Shown here: piece by piece, positions 10,912-20,861 of the stretch
Layout of the letters: each line of letters begins with the position of its first letter
Numbering within the stretch: the first letter of the stretch is position 1
Assembly (NCBI GenBank): GCA_022036555.1
Contig: CM039119.1
Span: 40,121,255 to 40,185,254 of the forward strand
Direction of reading: 5' to 3'
DNA length: 64,000 nucleotides
Source of the DNA: Microstegium vimineum
Taxonomy: Eukaryota; Streptophyta; Magnoliopsida; Poales; Poaceae
Made by a program: the position numbers and the translations under genes
The notes under the pieces: model-generated
Databases searched by the model: none
What the model saw: only the letters and a program-made list of their open reading frames with translations
What the model was told of the DNA's origin: nothing

Positions 10912-11345
10912 CATGCCTAGTAATAAGCCTTGCTTGATGATTTGATCACTAGCATGTATAGGAGCTAGCTAGATCCCGAGAATATTGTTTAACTTTTTCC
11001 AATTGGTATCGAGCTAACCATTTTGCTAAGGGATGAATGAATGGCGCACTCTCGATTGGTATCACGCTTCAAAGGTCCATCTCTTATACCTTAGCATCAT
11101 GTCATAGTTTGCTAGTTGTTCACCCCTCCAAAGTTCTATCTAAGCATATGTGCAAAGCTTTGACTCATATTCATAGAAGTGCACATATGTAGGGGGAGTA
11201 AACACTATCAAGCCAACTTAGAAATGTTTTGTCCACCTTCCTTTTCAATTGGTATCTTGCTTGGACAAGCATTTCAAGTTGAAATCAAAATCATATTTCA
11301 TATCTTTTTATATGGGTTGTCATCAATTACCAAAAATGGGGAGAT
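10912..11345 (+). repeat. Second copy of the element A 3' untranslated end
   Basis: Near-identical to 50716-51151, including GTAGGGGGAGTAAACACTAT and the terminal polypurine tract, here altered to AAAAATGGGGAGAT. It directly precedes the LTR at 11346, just as the other copy precedes the LTR at 51152. It shows that a first internal domain once stood here and was mostly deleted. Confidence 0.88.
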
Positions 11346-12690
11346 TGAAGACTCCATGGTGATTTTGGTAATTGATGAAACCTAAGTACTAATCTAGCTC
11401 TAAGTGTGAGTAAGTGTAGTACACTATGAAGAAGTGAGGATGACGAGTGGTGGAGCAAGGAGGAGGCTGAGGAGAAAGCCATCAAGAGCTCACACTTGGA
11501 GAAGAAGAGAGAAGGAGGAGAGAACCTAAGCATTTCAAGGCAAAGGTATAGTCTAGGGATTTTCCTTTAAGTGATCAAGACACCAAGTGGGTGTGATCAC
11601 ATTTAGGATAGACAACCGTACTATTAAGAGGGGAAATATAAAAGTGATTGTGTTTTGTCAAGTGCCACTAGGTGTTATCTATATTGCATATGAATTTAGG
11701 ATCTAGTGACATACACCTTGCTTGATCAACAAGTAAAACACGCCAAGTCCTGCTCACTAAGGTGTATACTTAGTTCTTGGCACTTTGGAGCAAGGGTGGA
11801 AAGATAAGAGACAAGCAAAGGGCATCGGACGCTGCAGATTCAGGCGTCGGACGCTAGGAATTCAGCCCCTGAGCGTCCGTTGGCCTCACATAAGCTCCAG
11901 AAGAATTCTAGAACGCGACGGACGCTATCCGTCGGATCAGCAATAAATTTAGTGGAGCATCCATCGGGCTTCCACAGAGCTCTGCAAACAAGCAGCTCGT
12001 AGACAGGCGCCAGACGCTGAGGGGCCGAGCATCAGACGCGGGCGACGGAGCGTCCGTCACACTCGCTTCAGCCCAACGGCTAGCTCTGATAGAGCGTCAG
12101 ACGCTGCGTCGGAGCGTCCGTCGCACCTTTGAAGAGAGTCCGTCGCCAACTTATTAGCCTAACGGCTAGTGGCTTTGAGGGAGGTCTATAAATATGCGTT
12201 GGCCGGCTTGGGGTTATCTCTCTCACACATTTGATCATCTTGAGACCCTCTAGAGCTGAGCACTCTCCCTCCCACTCATATCCATGCTTGGTTAGTGAAA
12301 TTCCAAAAGAGATTGAGTGATCCAAGTGCATTTTGCATATAGCTTGCATCTAGTGGCACTTGGGAGGCGTTCTCGCTGCGGATTTCTTGTTACTCTTGGT
12401 GATTGCCATCACCTAGACGGTTTGGAGCAGCGGAGGTGGTTTGAGAAGCTTGGTGATTTTGCTTCGTCGACTACAAGTGATTGTAAGGGGTTCTTCTGCC
12501 TTCCCCGCGGGAGATCGCAAAGGTAACTTTAGTGGATTGCTCGTGGCGTTTCAATAGCCTCATCATGTGTTGGTTGTGCGGCACCCGGTGACGGGTTTGG
12601 CGTGTGATGGAAATTAGCGCGTGAACTTCCAAGTGAGTGTCTTGCCACAACGGGGACGTAGCTAGTTGGCAAACTAGTGAACCTCGGGAG
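11346..12690 (+). repeat. Second LTR of element A, first part
   Basis: Starts TGAAGACTCCATGG and matches 51152-52432 with scattered differences (6 in the first 130 bases by eye). It contains a cluster of GCGTCGGACGC / GCGTCCGTCGC motifs from about 11825 to 12125, followed by a TATA box at 12186-12195. It is interrupted by element B after the target duplication GGGAG (12686-12690). Confidence 0.9.
12186..12195 (+). promoter_or_regulatory. TATA box of the element A LTR
   Basis: CTATAAATAT, followed about 30 bases later by the C/T-rich CTCTCTCACACA, a plausible transcription start. The counterpart in the third LTR is TTTATAAATATG at 52023-52034. The palindromic repeat cluster lies immediately upstream in both. 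Confidence 0.7.
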
Positions 12691-13968
12691 TGAAAGTGCA
12701 ATCAAGCCCTAAGTGGGTTTTGGTGACATGACAACATATTTAGGAGACTAATGAGACTCTTTAAGTATGACAAGCAGGTTAAATGAAACGAGGTTGATGA
12801 ACAGGTTGGCGGACCCCTCCAATTACAAAAGTGCATGGCAACAAGCTCAAAGGACTTTAATTCATTTTATTTTTCGAATTTGAGTTAGGTATGTCGTACT
12901 ATTGAGAGGGATTCAATACACATGCCAACAAGTGAACCAAATGCAATATCTATCCAAACATATCACACCTCCACATACATAGTAGGCAAATCAGCCAGCT
13001 ATTCCAAGATCCAATCTTTGCTGTTTCTGCCAGGACGGTAGTGCCGGGCAGTCCGGCACTGCCGCGCCTTTGGCCGGCACTGCCGCGACTTGTTCTGCCC
13101 GTTGGACAGTGAAGGGGTATTTCTTACCCCCTCACTTCTCCCCAACAGCTAGTTCTACCATTCTTACATTCAGACTTCGCAAGAACAAAAAAGAAGCTCT
13201 CTTCTAGCTCTCCTTTCTCCCTTGGTGCTCCAACTCTCTTCTCCATTGATTTCCAATCATTCTTTAAGAGATTGAGCCTCCAAGCTTGAGAAGAAGCTTC
13301 TCCCTTGGATCTTCAACTCCTACAAGCATTTGGTTTGTGTGGTGGCCGGCGGTTTGAGTTTGTTACTCTTGGAGCTCTGCTCCTAGCCGGCTAGGCATCC
13401 CCCTTGAGCTTGCCTCCTTCGTGTGGCAGCCTAGGGAGGTTTGTAACACCCCATTTGCTAATACATATCCCCTCATCTCAAGAGTTCATTCTCTTGACTT
13501 GAGACCGAGGAAAGAGCTAGCCTTTGTGGCGAGCTTGAGCCTTGTGTGGCGCACCTCAACAACGTGGACGTAGGCAAGCCTTGGTGGCGAGCTGAACCAT
13601 GGGTCAAATCTTGTGTCACCGTGTGCTTGTTACTTTACTTTGATATATATTGCTTGCATGGTGATTTCTAGGGTTTGGACTCGATCTACTCAGTGGGTGT
13701 GTTGCTACCACTTTCAAGTGGTGCTAGAGGTTCCCTACACCTCTAGGGAGGTTTTGATTCAAGCACAATTTTCATTCTCAGTTTATATTTTGAATTGTGT
13801 TCAGCTCTATTCAGGTGACCAGCACTACTGCCCCAGAGAGGAGCAGTGCCGGGCACCCCGGCAGTGCCGGACTCAAGGCCGGTAGTGCCGCGCCTGATCT
13901 GACAGAAAGTGTTCAAGTTGTTTTAAACAGGCCTATTCACCCCCCTCCAGGCTAATCAGGTCCTTACA
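12691..13968 (+). repeat. 5' LTR of element B
   Basis: Starts TGAAAGTGCAATCAAGCCCT and ends AATCAGGTCCTTACA. It matches the 3' LTR at 43161-44394. Copies of the CCGGCACTGCCGG / CCGGCAGTGCCGG palindrome lie at about 13031-13090 and 13837-13890; the 3' LTR has fewer copies at both spots. There is no gene within it. Confidence 0.92.
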
Positions 13969-13970
13969 AG

Positions 13971-13982
13971 TGGTATCAAAGC
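13971..13982 (+). other. Primer-binding site of element B
   Basis: TGGTATCAAAGC, 2 bp after the 5' LTR, complementary to the 3' end of initiator-Met tRNA with one mismatch to the usual plant site. Confidence 0.88.
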
Positions 13983-14018
13983 TCAGTTACCTCAGTAAGC
14001 ACTTCATCGTGTGAGGTA

Positions 14019-16887
14019 ATGGCCGAAGAGGGTAATGTAAAGATGGTTGATCCCAAGAAGGTGGACTTGCACTCCACAGACAACAGCGATGAGAGCGTGG
14101 CCACTGACAAGTACTTGACCACTGCTAGCATGTCCGAGAGAGAAAAGGAAAGAAGACAAGAAGCAAGAAGATTGAGGAAAGAAGGAAAAAGATTGCAAAA
14201 AGAAGAAAAAGCAATCAATGAAGCCAAGAGCTTGAAGCTTGCCGAGAAGCTTTATAGAAGAGAAGTAAAGCAGCTCAAGAAGGAGCTCAAGGCCAAGGAG
14301 GAAGAGCTAAAGAAAAGCAAAGAGCAAGCCTCTCAAGTGGAGGTTGAATCTAGTAGCTCCGATGGTGATGATGATGCATCATACCAAGCCTCCAAGATTG
14401 TGAAGAAGGATGAGAAGAAGAAGAAGGATGATGGCAGCAAGAAATACTCTGTCGTATCCTTTAACTATTCATTCATTTCTAACTATGAGCATAAACCTCT
14501 ATTTCATGTTCTCGCCGGCAAGTTGCCTCATTTAGATGGGACCAACTTTGCCAAGTGGAAACACTTGATGAAGGCTTATCTTGTAGGTCTTCACCCTGGT
14601 GATTGGGATATTGTCCATAGAGGATGTGAGCCTCCGGTGGATCCTACAAGCCCCACCACCACCGAGCTCCGTTGCATACAACTAAATGCACAAACAACTA
14701 GTGTGTTGCTAAGTGCATTGGATGGTGATGAGTACAACAAAGTGATGGGCTTGGAGGTTGCCAAGGAAATATGGGACACTTTGCATCTTGCACATGAGGG
14801 TGTGAGCAAAGTGAGACAATCCAAGATTGATTTATTCATGGCCAAGCCCAATCAGTTTGTGATCAATGAAGGTGAAGGGCCACAAGAAATGTTTGATAGA
14901 TTGATGGTCATTGTTGGCAAGATTAGAGGCCTTGGTGGTGAAGAAGTCAATGATCACAAGGTTGTCAAGATCATGCTTGAAGTCTATTCTCCAAGAAATG
15001 AAACCGTGGTGACATTGATTAGAGACAAGAAGAAGTTTGAGTACTTCACACCAAGTGATGTGATTGGAAGAATAATTACTTTTGATCTACAAAGAGAAGA
15101 AGCACTTGAGAGGAAGAAGCTTGGAGAGATGCAAGCAAGGATGGAGGGGATGAAGATCAAGGATGTGGCTCTCAAAGCCAACAAGAGCATAAGGAAATCA
15201 GCCCCTAGCTGTCCCAAAAACAGCAAGCAAGCATCTTCAAGCAAAGCTCAAGCAATCAAGGCTATCAAGCATCAATCCGAAGCTCCAACATCAAGTGATG
15301 ATGAAAGTGAAGATGAGCAAGCCGAGAACATAGATGCCATGGCTCTATTCATGAGAAGATTCAACAAGGGCATAAAGAAGAATGGGTACAAGCTCATGAG
15401 AAGGAAGTTCCCAAACAAGAAATCAAGAACTTGCTTCAATTGTGGTAGCACCGAGCATTTCATTGCCGATTGCCCAAATGAAAGAAAGACAAGTTTGGCA
15501 AAGGCAAGAAAGAAGACAAGGGTGACTACAAGAAAGGCTAGAGATATGTGGGTGAAGCACACATTGGGCATGAGTGGGACTCAACAACCAAGAGCACAAG
15601 TGAAGATGAAGAGATGGCTACAATTGCTATCCACAAGCCATCCACTTCACCAAGGCTCTTCAACAACATGTCCAATGATGATGAATGCTCCCCTCACATT
15701 TGTCTCATGGCAAAGGGTGAGAAGGTACAATCAAAACCGAAACCCAAAGCTCCATCCCCCAAAGATATCTCTAGTAGTGATTCTAGTGATTACTCTAGTG
15801 ATGATTTCTCTAGTGATGAAGAAATCAATGAAATAACTAAAAACATGGATGAAAAGAGCAAAATCTTTATTGCTAACATATTGGATGAATTAGAGGCAAC
15901 CAAGGCTGAGTTGGTATCTAGAGAAAAGACTCTTATCAAACAAGAGGATCTCTACATTGCTAGCAAGGAAGCTATTGCATTAGAGAGAAGGGAGGTGAGC
16001 TCTTTGACTAAGGCCTTGGCCAAATAACAAGAAGCTCATGCTCTCACTAAGAAGGGGTGGTTACCTCAAGCAAAAGCATTGTGGCTTAGTTGAAAAGCAT
16101 CAAGAGCTGGAGGCACAATACAATCTTCTTTGGGAGGGCAACTCACATCTTCCTAAAGCAAATGATGCCTCTTCTCCATCCACTAGCCAAGGTTGTGGAA
16201 AATGCTATAATCTTGATTTGAATGTTTATTCCACTAACCTTGCCAACATGGAGGCCATGAAGAAAGAGATAGCAAGGCTCAACAATGTCATCTCAGTTTC
16301 TAGAAAGAATGACAAAGACAAAGTTGAGCCAAAGAAAATCCAATACAAGGATGGAAGGCATCCATCAATCAAGGATGTTCTTAGACACACTCAAGGAGGT
16401 AAAACCAATGGAAGAAAAATTGTGAAAGGCATTGTGTGTCAGGTTTGAGAAGAAGGGAAGCATTGGTGCAGATAAGCCTGCACAGACTGCAGCTCTACTG
16501 GACTGCAGGCTGGCAGTGCCGGACTTTAGGCCGGCAGTGCCGCACCCCACTAAAGGGAAAGCTACTGGTGCTTCACCTAATCAAGCTCAAGCCCATGCCA
16601 AGAGGGTGCCCATGCAAAAGCAGGTTTCTCAGAAACCCAAGGACTCAATCTAGATGGCCAAAAACAAGTTTGAATATCAACCTTAGGCAAGGTCACCTCA
16701 AGGAAGTCTATCTTCATGCTATATGTTGAAATGCAATGACCGTGGTAAAGTCATCGCAGAATTTATGGGTGATGAGAAACATGATAAGAGAAGCATGAAC
16801 ATTTGGGTTCCCAAAATTGTTATGACTAACATGCAAGGCCCCAAGATTGATTGGAGACCTAAATCTAGGAACGAAATTGTTTTGTAG
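14019..16887 (+). pseudogene. gag: Gag of element B (Sirevirus type)
   Basis: This is the structural protein that would form the virus-like particle around the RNA. The start ATG at 14019 lies 36 bases after the primer site. Residues about 40-110 form a highly charged coiled coil (REKERRQEARRLRKEGK and onward). Residues about 165-380 are the copia Gag domain (UBN2 type: LDGTNFAKWKHLM, EIWDTLHLAHEG). A CCHC zinc knuckle, CFNCGSTEHFIADCP, is at about residue 472. The frame shifts just after the knuckle near 15480. The next frame carries a TAG at 15539-15541 and an acidic Ser-rich stretch (SSSDSSDYSSDDFSSDEE). A third frame runs 16038-16448. A CCGGCAGTGCCG repeat lies inside the coding tail at 16506-16549. 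A TAG at 16885-16887 separates it from pol. Confidence 0.88.
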
Positions 16888-17344
16888 GCATACTCCTCCG
16901 GTGGATCAAGTTGGGTGCTTGATAGTGGATGTACAAATCATATGACCGGAGAGAAGAGTATGTTCTCATCATATTCCCCAACTTCAAATGCAAGTGAGAA
17001 TATCATCTTCGGTGACAACTCCAAAGGGGAAGTGATTGGTCTTGGTAATGTTGCTATTACTCTTGATCATTCTATCTCAAATGTATTACATGTGAATTCG
17101 TTGAGTTACAACTTGTTGTCCGTTTCTCAATTGTGTGAGATGGGCTACAATTGTCTATTTACGGATAAGGGTGTGGAAGTCTTTAAGAGGGAGGATTCCT
17201 CTATTGTCTTTACGGGTCGCTTGATGGGCAAGCTTTACCTAGTTGATTTCAACAAAAGTAAGGCTAAGTTTGAGACTTATTTAGTGGCAAAATCTAGCAT
17301 GGGTTGGTTATGGCATCCCCGACTAGCTCATGTTGGGATGAGGT
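16888..17344 (+). pseudogene. pol: Pol of element B, segment 1: protease and start of integrase
   Basis: The frame is open from just after the TAG at 16885-16887. The aspartic protease core is WVLDSGCTNHMTG. The GAG-pre-integrase region ends with GWLWHPRLAHVGMR, which contains the first two histidines of the HHCC zinc finger. The hAT element interrupts it at 17345; the frame resumes exactly after the duplicated GATGAGGT at 19984-19991. Confidence 0.92.
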
Positions 17345-17879
17345 CAGCGTTTTTGTTACCGAACGGTAACCGCGACGAACCGGCCGCAGGCGGTTCGGTT
17401 TCGGTACCGGTTTGAATTCAAATTTCAAATTTGATTTTTTTTAAAAAAAATTCTGAAAAAATTCCTAAAAATAGTTCACGATTTATAGAGTCCAATGGTG
17501 TAAAAATTTTTCAAATTGGAGTTCGTTTGCTATTTTTTTGGACGTGTTTAGGTTTGAAAAAAAAGAAAAAAGAAAAAAACCGGCCGGCCCGTTAAGGGCC
17601 CACGCTGCCCATTGGCTCCTGGCGCCGCATAAAAGGCAGCTGTCGACCGGGGGGGGGGGGGCGGTGTCCGCTCCCCAAACCCTATCCGCGCCCGCCCCCT
17701 TCACTTCCGCCCCCGCGCCGCCCGCAGCCGACCGCGCCCCTCGGTAACCGACCGGACGACGGCGGTTACCGAGAGATTTGGTCGGTAACCGACCAGCCCG
17801 CCACTCGCCCCCCCCCCCCCCCCCGGCGGTTACTGACCGGGTTGTTGGGTAAGTTTTTGTTTTTGTTTTTTTCATTTCC

Positions 17880-18115
17880 TTGCATTTGTAGTTGCTATAG
17901 TTGTAGGATTTAGTTATGATAAGCTATAGGATGTAGGATTGATGGAGTATATGATGTAGAAAATATTTATTGTAGGATTTAGGTAGGATTTGACTTAGGA
18001 TGTATCTAGGAGTTAGGTTTATTTGGTTTAGGATTTAGGATTTGCGGTTGGATTTGCTTTAGGATGTACGTAGGATTTAGGATTTAGGATTTTATTGATA
18101 TAGGATTTAGGATTT
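17880..18115. repeat. Degenerate TTTAGGA repeats, telomere-like
   Basis: Many spaced copies of TAGGATTTAGGATT in the hAT element, for example at 18022-18045 and 18068-18118. The unit TTTAGGA differs at one base from the plant telomere repeat TTTAGGG. The copies are irregularly spaced, so slippage is as likely an origin as telomere DNA. Confidence 0.6.
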
Positions 18116-18402
18116 AGTACGGGTCAATATTGACACATGATGTAATTCCCATGAAATATGTTAAGGTAAACAAAAGGTGCATCCTTGAAAACTATTTTTT
18201 ATAATAAATATAGTACTCACTCCGTCCTAAAGATGATATTATTCTTAAATAGTGCTGAATCAAATAGTCTTAAATTTAGCTGAATTTATATACTAAGATT
18301 TTAGTATTTATTATAGTAAATAAGTACCATTAGATTCTTTATAAAATATATTTGTTGTATTGCTATATATTTGCGGTATGATTTGATGCATGTGTTCGAT
18401 TT

Positions 18403-19545
18403 TTGTGTGTTCGGAATCGCTTGTCCCACAAAAAACTGAACAAGCTAGTGTATGTGAACTACAACCTTCGGCTGCGACTCGCGGATGCATCCGGACCACC
18501 TAGGCGTGAGGAAGAAGACTTCATTGACCAGTTCACGCAGATATCCTTTTACGAAAGGGATAATCCAGTTCGAGACTGGATGGAGTATGGCAGATCCAAC
18601 CAGGCTCCAGTTCTCGACGAAGAGGATGAAGAAACGGACATCCCTCTTCCGTTCCATATCGTGAGGTACGTTGATGTACTTTGTTAGCCACTAACGAACC
18701 ATACTTTTAATAATATGATTCATTCTTTGTGATGACAGAGACCAAGTGGACCCCGACGATCTTGGGCCCATCAGTGATTGGGCCCGTAGATATGTGGGTG
18801 ACACGCATCTTGGCAAAAGAAAATACCAGACGGGACCTAGCCAGAAAAAAAAGGGGAAGCGAGGGCAACAACCTGTCACCAGCGATGATTCGACAGATGA
18901 TGGCGAGGAGGGTGAGCAAAGTCCACGGTACCAGGAGTCCGATCACAGCAGCTCAGCAACTGACAGTGGAGACGGTCATAGTGGTGACGATGACCCTGGA
19001 GCGCTGTTGTTGGTAGTGGTGGTGGGGCTGGGGGTTCTACAGATGGTGCTGGTGGTAGTGGTGCTGGTGATGCTAGTGGACTTCGTTTCACAGGTATGGA
19101 TTGTTACAGACATTTTTTAATGTCTATGACTATTCACTAGTACTAATTATGGTCGACTACAGGCGAGACGGACTTCACACATGCTACTCAGGACCGCGAC
19201 CATGGGCAGTCGGAATCGCAGAGGAGAGCTTACGACCCGACGGACTGCTACGACACGCCACAGTACTCCTCTTCCTCGTACAGTGATACATCGTACGGTG
19301 GTGGTTATACCTACCCCGTTCCTGACATCAGCACGCAGCCGGCCACTAGATGGGTCTACGAATGGCAAGACCCGGATTTCTACAACATGTTAGTGCAGGA
19401 ATGGGAGACCATAGCTCATTGGACAGGCCAATCATGGATAGAGTACAAGGCCGGGCTACAGTCGCGCGGTATCACTCTAATGTCCACCGCGGAGTATGAA
19501 GAGGGGTGCCGAAACGGGATCTTCCCTTATATTCAACGCCAGTGA
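18403..19545 (+). pseudogene. hAT transposase gene, C-terminal exons
   Basis: Three exon-like blocks: about 18403-18665, 18739-19093 and 19163-19545, with GT donors (GTACGT, GTATGG) and AG acceptors (GACAG, TACAG), joining in phase except for one shift near 19005 in a Gly/Ser-rich stretch. The first block contains RNRLSHKKLNKLVYVNYNLR and DWMEYGR, a signature of the region after the dimerisation domain in plant hAT transposases. The later blocks are acidic, Ser/Gly-rich and Tyr-rich (TPQYSSSSYSDTSYGGGYTY) and end at TGA 19543-19545. The BED finger, catalytic residues and dimerisation core are missing. The exon 1 start is uncertain. Confidence 0.75.
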
Positions 19546-19991
19546 CCATGATGTTCGCATGTCTACGACACAAGGTATTTCCATGGACGATTTGTTGTTG
19601 TTGCAACGGTGAACTACGTTATTTCCGTCGTGAATTTGTGGCTAGTGCATCACTATAATATTATTGTGGGGTTGGCCATTTGTATCACACTATTTTCCAT
19701 GAATTGTGTGTTCTATTTACATCATTATGCACAAAGGTCATGCAAAGAAAATTGATTTTTTCAAGCAAAAAAAAAGTCACCCGGCGGTTTGGATCGGTTA
19801 CCGTTCAAACCGGTCGGTAACCGGCCCTAACCGACCGGTTACCGGTCCAAAACCGATTGAACTGCGGGGTTTGAATTCAAAATTCAAACCGTTCGGTTTG
19901 GACCGGTAACCGGTCAAATCGGTCGGTAACCGCCCGACCGGCCCCCGGCGGTTACCGGTTCCGAAACGGAAAGAAAAACCCTGGATGAGGT

Positions 19992-20861
19992 ACTTTGCCA
20001 AACTCCTAAAAGATGAACACATTCTTGGACTAACCAATGTTCATTTTGAGAAAGATAGAATTTGTAGTGCATGCCAAGCCGGAATGTGCACCCCACCCAT
20101 TAAAGAGCATTGTCTCCACCAAGCAACCATTAGAGCTAATTCACATGGATATCTTTGGACCGATGGCCTACATAAGCATTGGCGGTAACAAACATGGTTT
20201 AGTTATCATTGGTGATTTTACTCGATTCACTTGGATGTTTTTCATGTATGATAAGGCTCAAGTGCAAGATAAGGTGAAAACCTTCATTAGAAGAGCACAA
20301 AGAGAATTCGGTTTCCAAATCAAGAAAGTTCGTAGTGACAATGGAATCGAATTCAAGAACACTCAAGTGGAGGAGTTTCTTGATGATGAGGGCATCAAGC
20401 ATGAGTTTTCAGTTCCATACACCCCTCAACAAAATGGTGTAGTAGAGAGGAAGACCCGGACACTCATTGACATGGCAAGGACAATGCTAGATGAGTACAA
20501 GACTTCGGATATCTTTTGGGCCGAAGCCGTCAACACCGCTTGTCATGCTATCAACCGACTCTATCTACACAAGATATTGAAGAAGACTTCATATGAGCTT
20601 TTAACCGGTAACAAACCAAAGGTGTCTTACTTCAGAGTCTTTGGGTGCAAATGTTTCATACTTAATAAGAAACCAAAAACCTCTAAGTTTGCACCTAAAG
20701 TTGATGAAGGTTTTCTTCTTGGTTATGGATCAAATGAGCATGCCTATCGTGTATTCAACAAGACCTTAGGGAAAATTGAAATCGCAATAGATGTGACATT
20801 TGATGAACCTAATGGCTCTCAAGTAGAGCAAATTGATCAAGTGATTGTAGGTAATGAGGAA
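19992..20861 (+). pseudogene. pol: Pol of element B, segment 2: integrase catalytic core
   Basis: Continues the integrase zinc finger (DRICSACQAG) and catalytic core, which joins element DNA into the host chromosome. The acidic triad is visible in MDIFGP, RSDNGIEFKN and PQQNGVVERK. A frameshift near 20095, just after CQAG, moves from the frame starting at 19985 to the frame of 20037. The segment ends at AGGAA (20857-20861), where the solo LTR entered; the frame resumes unchanged after 25148 with PPCEAIKNMAIGDIRP. Confidence 0.92.

Larger units (their letters stand above)
17345..19983 (+). mobile_element. hAT DNA transposon, internally deleted
   Basis: 2639 bp flanked by perfect 8-bp duplications GATGAGGT (17337-17344 and 19984-19991). 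The ends are CAGCGTTTTTGTTACCG and, read inward from the right, CAGGGTTTTTCTTTCCG, both typical of hAT. Subterminal regions at both ends are rich in GGTAACCG / CGGTTACC motifs. Only the C-terminal exons of a transposase gene remain (18403-19545), so it cannot move by itself. It contains paired poly-G and poly-C tracts and a TTTAGGA-rich stretch. Confidence 0.93.

Noticed and set aside
18208..18330. Second Stowaway-like MITE (CTCACTCCGTCCTAAAG) in the hAT element
   Set aside because: Only a left-end-like sequence is present; no matching right end or TA duplication was found.
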